Assembly: GCF_012952065.1 (NCBI RefSeq)
Contig: NZ_JABCJJ010000002.1
Location: forward strand, 221,971 to 285,970
Reading direction: 5' to 3'
Length of the DNA: 64,000 nt
From: Cellulomonas fimi
GTDB lineage: Bacteria > Actinomycetota > Actinomycetes > Actinomycetales > Cellulomonadaceae
The notes beneath the pieces were generated by a model. It searched no databases. It was not told the origin of the DNA and saw only the letters and a list, made by a program, of their open reading frames with translations. The translations under genes and the position numbers were made by a program. This document shows, piece by piece, positions 44,218 through 53,016 of this stretch (the first letter of the stretch is position 1; each line of letters begins with the position of its first letter).

Positions 44218-45489
44218 TCAGGGGTAGAGGCCTCGGATCTGGTGGGCCTCGGCGACCCGGCGCACCCCGATGGTCAGCGCCGCGTCGCGCAGGTTGATGC
44301 CCTCGGCGCGTGCGACCTGAGCGACCGCGGAGTACGACGACAGCATGCGCTGCTCGAGCCGCTCCTCGATCTCGCGCTCGGTCCACCAGTACGCCTGGTT
44401 GGCCTGGACCCACTCGAAGTAGGAGACGACGACGCCGCCGGCGTTGGCGAGGATGTCCGGCACCACGACGATGCCCCGCTCCGACAGCACGCGGTCGCCC
44501 GCGCCGGTGGTCGGGCCGTTCGCGCCCTCGACCACCCAGCGCGCCTTGACCGTGGCGGCCGTCTCCTCGTCGAGCACGCCCTCGACGGCGGCCGGGACGA
44601 GGACGTCGACGTCGAGGCCGAGCAGCGTGTCGTTGTCGATGGGATCGGCGTCCGTGAAGCCGACCACGCTGCCGGTGGTCTCGACGTGCCGGAGCAGCGC
44701 CGGGACGTCGAGGCCGTCGGCCGCGTGGACGCCGCCGTACTGGTCGCTCACGGCGACGACGGTCGAGCCCGCCTCGGCGAAGAACCGCGCGGCGTGCGAC
44801 CCGACCTTGCCGAAGCCCTGCACCGCGACGCGGACCTCGTCGAGCCCCACCCCGGCGTCGGCCAGCGCCGCGCGCGTGGCGTGCACGACGCCGCGGGACG
44901 TCGCGGTCGCCCGGCCCAGCGACCCACCCACGGTGAGCGGCTTGCCGGTGACGACGGCCGGGATCGTGTAGCCCTGGTTGACCGAGTACGTGTCCATGAC
45001 CCAGGCCATGGTCTGCTCGTTGGTCCCGATGTCGGGCGCCATGATGTCCCGCTCCGGGCCGATCATCGGCATGATCTCGCTCGTGTACCGCCGGGTCACG
45101 CGCTCGAGCTCGCCCTGCGAGTAGTGCCGGGGGTCGATCGTCACGCCGCCCTTGGCGCCGCCGTACGGCAGCTCGACGATCGCGCACTTCCACGTCATCC
45201 ACATCGCGAGGGCGCGGACCTCGTTGCGGTCGACACCGGGCGCGTAGCGCAGGCCGCCCTTGCCCGGGCCGCGCGAGATGTTGTGCTGCACGCGGTAGCC
45301 CCGGAACAGCTCCGTCCGGCCGTCGTCGCGCCGCAGCGGGATCGCCACGTCGATCTCCCGGCGTGACGTGGCGAGCATCTCGTGCATGCCCTCGTCGAGG
45401 CCGAGCAGCTCGATCGCCGTCGCGAGCTGGGCGCGGGCGGTCTCGAGCGGGTTGGAGCGTGGGTGGGCGAGCTTGCCGGGCACGGTCAT
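44218..45489 (-). CDS. gdhA: glutamate/leucine dehydrogenase family (glutamate dehydrogenase)
   Basis: A 423-residue NAD(P)-dependent amino-acid dehydrogenase: RGYRVQHNISRGPGKGGLRY with the substrate lysine, LPYGGAKGGV, APDIGTNEQTMAW, cofactor fold VQGFGKVGSHAARFFAEAG, and EGANGPTT. Length and the RGYRVQHN segment fit glutamate dehydrogenase; leucine dehydrogenases are shorter. ATG 45489 with GGAGG upstream. Interconverts glutamate and 2-oxoglutarate; PutA at 48.2-51.5 kb makes glutamate from proline. Confidence 0.9.
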   Translation of the reverse strand: MTVPGKLAHPRSNPLETARAQLATAIELLGLDEGMHEMLATSRREIDVAIPLRRDDGRTELFRGYRVQHNISRGPGKGGLRYAPGVDRNEVRALAMWMTWKCAIVELPYGGAKGGVTIDPRHYSQGELERVTRRYTSEIMPMIGPERDIMAPDIGTNEQTMAWVMDTYSVNQGYTIPAVVTGKPLTVGGSLGRATATSRGVVHATRAALADAGVGLDEVRVAVQGFGKVGSHAARFFAEAGSTVVAVSDQYGGVHAADGLDVPALLRHVETTGSVVGFTDADPIDNDTLLGLDVDVLVPAAVEGVLDEETAATVKARWVVEGANGPTTGAGDRVLSERGIVVVPDILANAGGVVVSYFEWVQANQAYWWTEREIEERLEQRMLSSYSAVAQVARAEGINLRDAALTIGVRRVAEAHQIRGLYP

Positions 45490-45635
45490 GCCGGTCGACC
45501 TCCAGGTGTCGGCGGTGGGGCGCCGGTCGGCACCGTCGCCGACCTGTCGCGGGGTCTCCGCGCGCCCCACCCTGCCACCTCGGACGGCGCGCGGGTCAAC
45601 CGGCACCTCCACCAGCAGCTGCGGACGCGGCCCGC

Positions 45636-46433
45636 TCATCGAGCCGTGGCGGCCTTCGTGCTCAGCCCGTCGATCCGCGCGACCTCGTCGGGCGAGAGCG
45701 TGAAGCCGAGGACGTCGAGGTTCGCGCCGATCCGTTCGCGGTTCGTCGACTTCGGGATGACGACGACGTCGTGCTCGAGGTGCCAGCGCAGCACCACCTG
45801 GGCGGCGCTGACGCCGTGCGACGCCGCGATCTCGGCGAGGACGGGGTCGGCGAGATCGGTGCGCCGGAACGGGCTGTAGCCCTCGACCGCGACGCCCCGC
45901 TCGGCGTGCGTCGCGAGCAGGTCGGCGTCGAAGTCGCCCGGGCTCCACGGGACCTGGTTGATCGCCGGCGCCTCGCCCGTGGCGGCCACGAGCTCGTCGA
46001 TCTGCGCGACGGAGTAGTTCGAGACGCCGATCGCGCGGGTCAGCCCCTGGTCGCGGAGCTCGATGAACCGAGCCCACGTGGCGGGAGCGGCCCGGCGGTC
46101 CGGCGGCCAGTGCACGAGCCACAGGTCGACGTAGGGCATGTCGAGCAGGCGCAGGGAGGTCTCGAGGGTCTCGCGCTCGCGGCCGGCGCGCTCGGGCGGC
46201 AGCTTGGTCGTGACGAAGACGTCGGCGCGGTCCACACCTGCGCGCACGATGCCCCGTCCCACCTCGTCCTCGTTGCCGTACATGGTCGCCGTGTCGACGT
46301 GGCGGTAGCCGAGCTCGAGCGCCGTGGTGACGGCCCGCCCGGCTTCGTCACCCTCGGCCTTCCAGGTGCCGAGGCCGAGCATCGGGATGTCGGCGCCGCG
46401 CAGCGCGAGGGTCGGGACGGGGGCTCCGGTCAC
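45636..46433 (-). CDS. aldo/keto reductase
   Basis: A 265-residue AKR barrel with the full tetrad Asp47, Tyr52, Lys77 and His108, and the late cofactor motif IPKSTNRERIGANLDV. Reduces an aldehyde or ketone with NADPH; family members accept 2,5-diketo-gluconate and many other carbonyls. GTG 46433 is chosen because CATCAT lies 6 bases before it; an upstream GTG at 46475 is possible. Stands alone downstream of the AraC regulator. Confidence 0.88.
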   Translation of the reverse strand: MTGAPVPTLALRGADIPMLGLGTWKAEGDEAGRAVTTALELGYRHVDTATMYGNEDEVGRGIVRAGVDRADVFVTTKLPPERAGRERETLETSLRLLDMPYVDLWLVHWPPDRRAAPATWARFIELRDQGLTRAIGVSNYSVAQIDELVAATGEAPAINQVPWSPGDFDADLLATHAERGVAVEGYSPFRRTDLADPVLAEIAASHGVSAAQVVLRWHLEHDVVVIPKSTNRERIGANLDVLGFTLSPDEVARIDGLSTKAATAR

Positions 46434-46445
46434 CGACCCATGATG
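46434..46445 (-). promoter_or_regulatory. putative leaderless promoter of the aldo/keto reductase gene
   Basis: On the minus strand CATCAT (46445-46440) is followed by 6 bases and GTG 46433. Confidence 0.35.
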
Positions 46446-46503
46446 ACCTGCGGCCCGGGCCACGTCGACGGCCACCTCGGGACGCCGACCCGCACGGCTC
46501 GCG

Positions 46504-47337
46504 TCAGCCGTCCGCGGTTTCCGGGGACCCGCGCGGGGTGATCGATCCGGCCGGCGTCGGCGGCACGCGGTGACGACGGAACTGGGCGGGGGTCTCGCCC
46601 GTGAGGCGGCCGAAGGTCCGGGTGAACGCCGCCTGGTCGTAGAACCCCGACTCGGCCGCGACGCGGGCGATCGGCAGGTCCGTCGAGGTCAGCAGCACCG
46701 CGGCGTGGTCGATGCGCGTCCGCAGCACGAACTGCTGCGCAGACAGCGAGAACACCCGGCGCATCCGCCGGTCGAGGGTCGAGGTGGAGCAGCCCGCCGC
46801 GGCGGCGAGCTCGGCCACGGACACCGGCTCGGCGATCCGCTCGTGCACCAGGTCGACGACGCGCGACAGCGAGCTCACAACGGCGTCGGCGGCGTCGTAG
46901 GTCCGCAGGTCCTGGGAGACGCTCACGAGACCGACGACCTCCCCGCCCACCCGCACCGGGAGCTTGGACGTGAGGTACCAGCCCGGCACCCCGCCGGGCC
47001 GCCGGATCAGCTCGAGCGCGTTCCGCAGCGCGCGGCCCGACGTGAGCACGTCGTGGTCCTGCTGGGCGTAGCGCTCGGCCAGCTGCGTGATGAAGAGGTC
47101 CTCGGCCCGGCGCCCGAGCACATCCCGGCGCGAGCGCTCGCCCGTCCGGTCGACGAACGCCTGGTTCACGGCGACGTACCGCCCTGTGACGTCCTTGGCG
47201 CAGAACATCGTCGCGCTGAGCTCGTCCATCAGGAGCACCATGTCCGGGCTCAGCGCGGCGAGGAGCGTGACCGCTTCCGGCCAGGAGACGGGGGCCTCGC
47301 GGGAGGGCGGGCTCGGGGCGTGCGGGCGTGGGGGCAT
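46504..47337 (-). CDS. AraC-family regulator with N-terminal PAS domain
   Basis: A 277-residue regulator. PAS-like sensor (about residues 28-145: MFCAKDVTGRYVAVNQAFVDRTG, GWYLTSKLPVRVGGEVVGLVSVSQD) and an AraC/XylS DNA-binding domain (about 165-258: VSVAELAAAAGCSTSTLDRRMRRVF, IARVAAESGFYDQAAFTRTFGRLTGETPAQFR). ATG 47337. TACTGT lies 10 bases upstream, a possible -10. Candidate targets are the adjacent reductase or putA. Confidence 0.87.
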   Translation of the reverse strand: MPPRPHAPSPPSREAPVSWPEAVTLLAALSPDMVLLMDELSATMFCAKDVTGRYVAVNQAFVDRTGERSRRDVLGRRAEDLFITQLAERYAQQDHDVLTSGRALRNALELIRRPGGVPGWYLTSKLPVRVGGEVVGLVSVSQDLRTYDAADAVVSSLSRVVDLVHERIAEPVSVAELAAAAGCSTSTLDRRMRRVFSLSAQQFVLRTRIDHAAVLLTSTDLPIARVAAESGFYDQAAFTRTFGRLTGETPAQFRRHRVPPTPAGSITPRGSPETADG

Positions 47338-47416
47338 GTCAGTCGGGACAGTACAAGCGACGTGCGCGGTTCGCCGCCCCTGCGACGCAGCCTGGACGGG
47401 AAGGGGAGGTGCGGGC

Positions 47417-48025
47417 TCAGGCCCCGAACGTCCCGGTCCGGACCTCGCCCGCGGTGGCGTACCGCGACATCACCACGCCCGACCCGGACACCTGGCTCTC
47501 GAGGAGCCGCAGCCCGCGCGGGGCGGTGCCGCTGCCGAAGAGCCGCTTGCCCGGCCCGACGAGCACGGGGAACACGAGCACGCGGTACTCGTCGACGAGG
47601 TCGGTCGCCAGCAGCGTCTGGATCAGGTCGCTGCTCCCGTGCACCTGCAGCTCGCGCCCGTCCTCCTGCACGAGCGCCCGCAGGGCCGTGACGGGGTCCG
47701 GCTCGAGCAGGACCGAGCGCTCCCACGTGAGCTCCGGACGTCCCCGGGACGCGACGTACTTCGTCGCGTCGTTCAGGGGCCTCGCCCCCTCCTCCTGCGA
47801 GGCGGTGGGCCAGAACCCCGCGAAGATGTCGTAGGTCCGGCGGCCGAGCACCAGGTCGAAGGGCACCCCCGTCGTCGTCTCCATGAAGGCGCCGACCTGC
47901 TCGTCGAAGAACGGCACCGTCCACCCCCCGTGCGTGAATCCGCTGCTGGTGTCCTCGTCCGGCCCGCCCGGCGCCTGCATGACGCCGTCGAGCGTCACGA
48001 ACGTGGTCACGATGAGCCTGCGCAT
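47417..48025 (-). CDS. RibD C-terminal/dihydrofolate-reductase-like protein
   Basis: A 202-residue protein of the RibD_C/DHFR fold: MRRLIVTTFVTLDGVMQAPGGPDED, FDLVLGRRTYDIFAGFWP, KYVASRGRPELTWERSV, LQVHGSSDLIQTLLATDLVDEYRVLVFPVLVGPGKRLFG. Family members reduce pteridine- or deazaflavin-like substrates; those with this pattern are often annotated as dihydrofolate reductase family, function unproven. ATG 48025 with GGAGG. Divergent from putA across 163 bases. Confidence 0.85.
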   Translation of the reverse strand: MRRLIVTTFVTLDGVMQAPGGPDEDTSSGFTHGGWTVPFFDEQVGAFMETTTGVPFDLVLGRRTYDIFAGFWPTASQEEGARPLNDATKYVASRGRPELTWERSVLLEPDPVTALRALVQEDGRELQVHGSSDLIQTLLATDLVDEYRVLVFPVLVGPGKRLFGSGTAPRGLRLLESQVSGSGVVMSRYATAGEVRTGTFGA

Positions 48026-48188
48026 GAGGGGTTCCTCCTGGTGCGGTGCGCCGGTCCGTCCGGCACTCGTCAGACCGCCCCCGACGCCGGGACTCATCGC
48101 TGGGCTCGCGGTCGCGTCGTACGCGTCCCCCAGGCATCCCGAGGGATCGGTACAAGACGACCGGCTGCCCGAGCAGCAGACTCGTCGC

Positions 48189-51100
48189 ATGACCATCGAC
48201 ACCACGACCCTCACCGAGTCCGCCGTCGCGCTCGCCGACCGCTGGGTCGCCGCGACCGCCGCCGGCGAGACGGCGCGCGAGAAGCGCACGACCGGACGAC
48301 TCGCGGCGCTCGTCTCCGACCCCGCGGGGCTCGAGCTCGCCGTGCGGTTCGTGGACCGGGTCGCGCGGCCCGACGACCAGGCGGTCGCGGCGCGTGAGCT
48401 CGCGGGCCTCGCCGCGTGGACCGACGCCGCGGGCGGCTTCCTGGGTCCCGTGGACCGGGCGATGCTCGGCGTCGGGACCCGGGTCGCGCCCGTGCTGCCG
48501 GGCGTCGTCGTGCCCGCGGCCCGCGCGCGCCTGCGCCAGCTGGTCGGTCACCTCGTGGCCGACGCCGGGCCGGGGCTGGGCGCGCACATCGCCGCCGCAC
48601 GGGCCGAGGGCTTCCGGCTCAACCTCAATCTGCTCGGCGAGGCGGTGCTCGGCGAGGCCGAGGCGACGAGCCGCCTCGAGCGCGTGCGCGCGCTGGTCGA
48701 GCGCCCTGACGTCGACTACGTGTCGATCAAGGTCTCCGCGGTGGCGAGCCAGCTCTCGACCTGGGACACGGCCGCGAGCCGCGATCGCGTCGTCGCGAGG
48801 CTTCGTCCGCTGTACCTGGCGGCGCAGCGCAGCGGGACGTTCCTCAACCTCGACATGGAGGAGTACAAGGACCTCGCGCTGACGACGCAGGTCTTCGAGC
48901 AGCTGCTGCTCGACCCCGAGCTGCGCGACCTCGACCTGGGGATCGTGCTCCAGGCCTACCTGCCCGACGCGCTCGGGGCGCTCGACGAGATCACCGCGAT
49001 GGCCGAGCGCCGGGTCGCCGGCGGGGGCGCGCGCGTGAAGGTGCGGCTCGTCAAGGGTGCCAACCTCGCGATGGAGAGGGTCGAGGCCGAGCTGCACGGC
49101 TGGGCGCAGGCGCCCTACGGGACCAAGGCCGAGGTCGACGCGAACTACGTGCGTCTGGTCGAGCACGCGCTGCGCCCCGAGCGCACCGCGGCGGTGCGGA
49201 TCGGCGTCGCGAGCCACAACCTCTTCCACGTCGCGTACGCGCACCTGCTCGCCGAGGCGCGCGGGGTGAGCGAGTCGCTCGACGTCGAGATGCTGCAGGG
49301 CATGGCCCCCGCCCAGGCCCGGGCGGTGCGCGACGACGTCGGCCGGGTCCTGCTGTACACGCCGGTGGTCGCGCGCCAGGACTTCGACGTCGCGATCTCG
49401 TACCTGATCCGCCGGCTCGAGGAGAACGCGGCGGAGCAGAACTTCCTGCACGCGCTGTTCGCGAGCACCGCGGGCAGCGAGGGCGCGGTCCCGGGCGACC
49501 GCCTCGCGGGTCAGCGCGCGGCGTTCCTGGCGTCGGTGCGCGACAGCGTCGGCCTGTCCCTCGACCCGCGACGTCAGCCGCGTCGGCCCGCCGTCGCCGC
49601 ACCGGCAGACGCGCCGTTCGAGAACGCCGCCGACACGGACCCGGCCGTCGCGCGGTCGCGGCGCTGGGCCGCCGAGGTGCTGGTGCGGGACGTGCGGGTG
49701 CCGGACGGCATCCGGATCGCGTCGGTGGACGACGTCGACGCGGCGGTCGCCCGCGCGCACGCGGTGCGCGAGCGCTGGGCCGCGACCTCCCCGCACGACC
49801 GCGCCGAGGTGCTGCGGCTCGCGGCCCGTCACCTCGAGGAGGCGCGCGGCGACCTCGTGGCCACGATGGTCCAGGAGGCAGGCAAGACCGTCGGCGAGGC
49901 CGACCCCGAGGTGAGCGAGGCGGTCGACTTCGCGCGGTACTACGCGGAGCAGGCCGCGCAGCTCGCCGAGGGCGCGGTACCCGGCGCGCGCTTCCGGCCC
50001 GAGGGCCTGACCGTGGTCACGCCGCCGTGGAACTTCCCGGTCGCCATCCCGGTCGGTTCGGTGCTGTCGTCGCTGGTCGCGGGCAGCCCGGTGCTGGTCA
50101 AGCCCGCGCCGCAGACCCCGCGCTGCGTCCAGGTCGCGATGGGGGCCGTGCACCGGGCGATGGACGAGCTCGGGGTGCCGCGCGACGTCCTGCAGGTCGT
50201 GCTGTCGCCCGAGGGCGAGATCGGCCGGCGCCTCGTCACGCACCCGGACGTCGCGCGCGTCGTGCTCACCGGGTCGATCGAGACGGCCGAGCTGTTCTCG
50301 TCGTGGCGCGCGGACCTCGACGTGCTCGCGGAGACGTCGGGCAAGAACGCACTGGTCGTCACGCCCTCGGCCGACGTCGACCTCGCTGTCGCCGACGTCG
50401 TGCGGTCGGCGTTCGGGCACGCCGGGCAGAAGTGCTCCGCGGCGTCGCTGCTGATCCTCGTCGGCTCGGCCGGGCGCTCGGACCGCTTGCGCCGCCAGCT
50501 CGCCGACGCGGTGACGTCGCTCGCCGTCGGCCCTCCCACCGACCTCGCGACGACGATGGGCCCGCTCACCGAGCCGGCGTCGGGCAAGCTGCTGCGCGCG
50601 CTGACGACGCTCGACCCGGGGGAGGAGTGGCTGGTGCAGCCGCGCCGCCTCGACGACGAGGGCCGGCTGTGGACGCCGGGCGTCAAGTACGGCGTGCAGC
50701 CCGGGTCGTCCTTCCACCTGACCGAGGTGTTCGGGCCGGTCCTCGGGGTCATGCGCGTCGAGACGCTCGACGAGGCGATCGCGCTGCAGAACGCTCCGAC
50801 CTTCGGGCTGACCGGTGGGCTGCACTCGCTGGACGAGGAGGAGATCGAGACGTGGCTCGACCGGGTCGAGGTCGGCAACGCGTACGTCAACCGGCACATC
50901 ACCGGGGCCATCGTGCGGCGCCAGCCGTTCGGCGGCTGGAAGGCGTCGTCGGTCGGCCCGGGCGCCAAGGCGGGCGGTCCGAACTACGTCGCGGCGCTCG
51001 GCACGTGGTCGGACGGCCCCGAGGTCCCGGCGGGCGAGGGAGCCCACGCCGACGCGGCGTGGCTGGCGTGGGCGGAGGCTGACGACGCGCGGTGGTGGGG

Positions 51101-51527
51101 CAGAGAGCTCGGCGTCGAGCACGACCCGAGCGGCCTGCACGTCGAGGCGAACGTGTTCCGGTACCGGCCCGTGCCGCACCTGACCGTCCGGGTGGGCGCG
51201 GGCGCTCGCGAGCGCGAGGTGACGCGCGTGGTGGCGGCTGCCCGGCGGGCCGGGGTCCCGGTCACCGTGAGCCGCGCGGCGGCCGAGGACGACGCGGCGT
51301 TCGCCACCCGGGTCCGGGCCGGCGAGGTCACGGGGCGCATCCGTACGATCGGCGCCGCGCCCGGGCTGCGCGAGGCGGCCCGCACGCGGGTCGGCGAGGT
51401 GACGGTGCTCGACGGGCCGGTCCTCGCGAGCGGTCGGCGCGAGCTGCTGACGGTCGTGCGCGAGCAGGCGATCAGCCGCACGCTCCACCGCTTCGGCCAC
51501 GTCGCGCCAGACCCGCGCGGGTCCTGA
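48189..51527 (+). CDS. putA: bifunctional proline dehydrogenase / glutamate-semialdehyde dehydrogenase (PutA)
   Basis: A 1112-residue fusion. FAD-binding proline dehydrogenase barrel (about 100-460: YVSIKVSAVASQLSTWD, LNLDMEEYKDLALT, VRLVKGANLAMERVEAELHG, YLIRRLEENAAEQNFL), then an aldehyde dehydrogenase (about 530-1000) with Glu715 (AETSGKN) and catalytic Cys749 (AGQKCSA). A C-terminal extension of about 110 residues has no active site. Oxidises proline to glutamate in two steps. No N-terminal DNA-binding domain, so it does not regulate itself. CAGACT lies 6 bases before the ATG, so it may be leaderless. Confidence 0.93.
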   Translation: MTIDTTTLTESAVALADRWVAATAAGETAREKRTTGRLAALVSDPAGLELAVRFVDRVARPDDQAVAARELAGLAAWTDAAGGFLGPVDRAMLGVGTRVAPVLPGVVVPAARARLRQLVGHLVADAGPGLGAHIAAARAEGFRLNLNLLGEAVLGEAEATSRLERVRALVERPDVDYVSIKVSAVASQLSTWDTAASRDRVVARLRPLYLAAQRSGTFLNLDMEEYKDLALTTQVFEQLLLDPELRDLDLGIVLQAYLPDALGALDEITAMAERRVAGGGARVKVRLVKGANLAMERVEAELHGWAQAPYGTKAEVDANYVRLVEHALRPERTAAVRIGVASHNLFHVAYAHLLAEARGVSESLDVEMLQGMAPAQARAVRDDVGRVLLYTPVVARQDFDVAISYLIRRLEENAAEQNFLHALFASTAGSEGAVPGDRLAGQRAAFLASVRDSVGLSLDPRRQPRRPAVAAPADAPFENAADTDPAVARSRRWAAEVLVRDVRVPDGIRIASVDDVDAAVARAHAVRERWAATSPHDRAEVLRLAARHLEEARGDLVATMVQEAGKTVGEADPEVSEAVDFARYYAEQAAQLAEGAVPGARFRPEGLTVVTPPWNFPVAIPVGSVLSSLVAGSPVLVKPAPQTPRCVQVAMGAVHRAMDELGVPRDVLQVVLSPEGEIGRRLVTHPDVARVVLTGSIETAELFSSWRADLDVLAETSGKNALVVTPSADVDLAVADVVRSAFGHAGQKCSAASLLILVGSAGRSDRLRRQLADAVTSLAVGPPTDLATTMGPLTEPASGKLLRALTTLDPGEEWLVQPRRLDDEGRLWTPGVKYGVQPGSSFHLTEVFGPVLGVMRVETLDEAIALQNAPTFGLTGGLHSLDEEEIETWLDRVEVGNAYVNRHITGAIVRRQPFGGWKASSVGPGAKAGGPNYVAALGTWSDGPEVPAGEGAHADAAWLAWAEADDARWWGRELGVEHDPSGLHVEANVFRYRPVPHLTVRVGAGAREREVTRVVAAARRAGVPVTVSRAAAEDDAAFATRVRAGEVTGRIRTIGAAPGLREAARTRVGEVTVLDGPVLASGRRELLTVVREQAISRTLHRFGHVAPDPRGS

Positions 51528-51542
51528 GGGCGTGGGTCGTCG

Positions 51543-52118
51543 TCAGCGGTTGCGGTACCAGAGCTCCTCGGTCAGGGCCGTCGCGAACGCCGTCCAGCCG
51601 ACGTAGGGCACGAGCGCCGCCCCGGCGGTCGCGTCGTGCCGGCCCACCGCGCGGACGAGCGCCACGTTCGACGCGTCGAGGGCCAGGATCGTCCCGAGCG
51701 AGAGCCCCGGTCGCCGCGCGCGGAAGAACGTCCACGACCACGCCGCGTTGAGCCCGAGGTTGGCCGCCAGGTGCGCCGCGATGCGCCGCCGTCCTCGGCG
51801 GTCCGCGCGGTTCAGCCCCCGCGTCGCGGCCCAGGCGATCAGCGCGTAGAGCACCGTCCACGCGGTCGGGAACGCCACCGCGGGCGGGTACCAGCGCGGC
51901 TTGTCGAGGTTCCGGAACCAGGCGGTGTCCGTGGACGTGCCGATCGACCCGGCGACGGCGGTAGCCGCGACGGCGCCGGTCACCACCACGCCGCGCCACC
52001 GTCGCCGCGCCTTCTGCGTGCGCGCGACCGCGGCACGGCGTCGGTCGAAGTCACGCTGTGCGTTCGCCACCCCAGGCACCATGCCCAGGACGCTACGCCG
52101 CGACGTGCCCATGAGCAT
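51543..52118 (-). CDS. TspO/MBR-family membrane protein
   Basis: A 191-residue reading; the N-terminal 40 residues are basic and may be untranslated, with later starts possible (for example ATG 52082). The TspO core is clear: NLDKPRWYPPAVAFPTAWTVLYALIAWA, LNAAWSWTFF and ALVPYVGWTAFATALTEELWYRN, with five membrane segments. Family members bind tetrapyrroles or cholesterol-like ligands. Convergent with putA (15-base gap). Confidence 0.82.
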   Translation of the reverse strand: MLMGTSRRSVLGMVPGVANAQRDFDRRRAAVARTQKARRRWRGVVVTGAVAATAVAGSIGTSTDTAWFRNLDKPRWYPPAVAFPTAWTVLYALIAWAATRGLNRADRRGRRRIAAHLAANLGLNAAWSWTFFRARRPGLSLGTILALDASNVALVRAVGRHDATAGAALVPYVGWTAFATALTEELWYRNR

Positions 52119-52122
52119 CTGG

Positions 52123-52171
52123 GCCGCAAGTCAGGGACGCCGCAAGTCAGGGCACGCCGCAGTCAGGGCAC
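52123..52171. repeat. 16-17-bp tandem repeat overlapping the crcB1 stop
   Basis: Three units of gccgcaagtcagggcac type. The last unit contains the stop codon of the crcB1 gene. Confidence 0.75.
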
Positions 52172-52555
52172 GAGATGGAACGCCCCGACCGCGGCACCGA
52201 TCCCGAGCACGACGTGGAGAGCCACGTCGAGGGCCGCCGTTCCGTACCGCCGCTGCCGCACGAGCTCGACGAGGTCCAGGCTGAGCGTCGAGAACGTCGT
52301 CAGGCCACCCGCGACACCGGTTCCGAGCACGGTCAGCCAGCGTGCGTCGAGGCCGGCGCGCACGACGAGGGCCGCGACGAGGCCGAGCAGCGCGGACCCG
52401 ACGACGTTCACCGTGAGGGTCGCCCAGGGGAAGGTCGGCACGGTCAGCCCGCGTCGGGTCCGGGCCCGCGCGTGGACACGTTCGACGGCGTACCGCAGCT
52501 GGGCGCCGACGCCGGCCCCCACGCCGACACCCAGGGCGACGAGCAGCTCGGTCAC
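52163..52555 (-). CDS. crcB: fluoride channel subunit CrcB/Fluc
   Basis: A 130-residue four-helix protein with the Fluc signatures GVGVGAGVGAQLRYAV, TLTVNVVGSALLGLV (conserved Asn) and GVAGGLTTFSTLSLDLV. Forms a dual-topology fluoride exporter. Its GTG overlaps the stop of the upstream crcB2 (GTGA). Pairs of crcB genes commonly give heterodimers. Confidence 0.9.
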   Translation of the reverse strand: MTELLVALGVGVGAGVGAQLRYAVERVHARARTRRGLTVPTFPWATLTVNVVGSALLGLVAALVVRAGLDARWLTVLGTGVAGGLTTFSTLSLDLVELVRQRRYGTAALDVALHVVLGIGAAVGAFHLVP

Positions 52556-53016
52556 GCGACCCGCCTCTGGTCTCGCACCGGCAGCCGGGCGCCCAGCCCG
52601 AGACCGACGGCGGCTCCGCCGATCCCGCCGAGGAGGGACGCGACGAGGTACGTCGCGGCGACGGCGACGTGCCCGCCCGTCGCCAGCAGGTCCACGGCGT
52701 GCGCGTAGGCGGAGAACGTGGTGAAACCGCCCAGCAGCCCTGTGCCGAGGGCCGGTCGGACCCACGCGGACGCCCCCCGCCGCCCGACGAGTCCCGCGAG
52801 CAGCAGCCCGAGGGCGAACGACCCCACGACGTTGATCGCGAAGGTCGTCCAGGGGAACCCGGCCGGCGGGTCGGGAACCGCGAGGGTGAGACCGTGCCGC
52901 AGCACCCCGCCGACGGCGCCACCGAGGCCCACGAGCGCGAACCGGTGGGGCCGCGCCAGGGTGGGGACGGCCGCCGGCGCGGCCGCGACCCCGGGCGGCG
53001 TGCGTGGCTCCGTCAC
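52552..53016 (-). CDS. crcB: fluoride channel subunit CrcB/Fluc
   Basis: A 154-residue Fluc subunit: VGLGGAVGGVLRHGL, FAINVVGSFALGLLLAG, GLLGGFTTFSAYAHAVDLL, with a Pro/Ala-rich N-terminal extension of about 25 residues. Its GTG overlaps the stop of the LacI-family regulator gene (GTGA), so two fluoride-channel genes are coupled to a sugar regulator. Confidence 0.9.
   Translation of the reverse strand: MTEPRTPPGVAAAPAAVPTLARPHRFALVGLGGAVGGVLRHGLTLAVPDPPAGFPWTTFAINVVGSFALGLLLAGLVGRRGASAWVRPALGTGLLGGFTTFSAYAHAVDLLATGGHVAVAATYLVASLLGGIGGAAVGLGLGARLPVRDQRRVA

Noticed and set aside
52163..53016. Fluoride riboswitch for the crcB pair
   Set aside because: Both genes start inside the preceding coding sequence, leaving no room for an aptamer leader.
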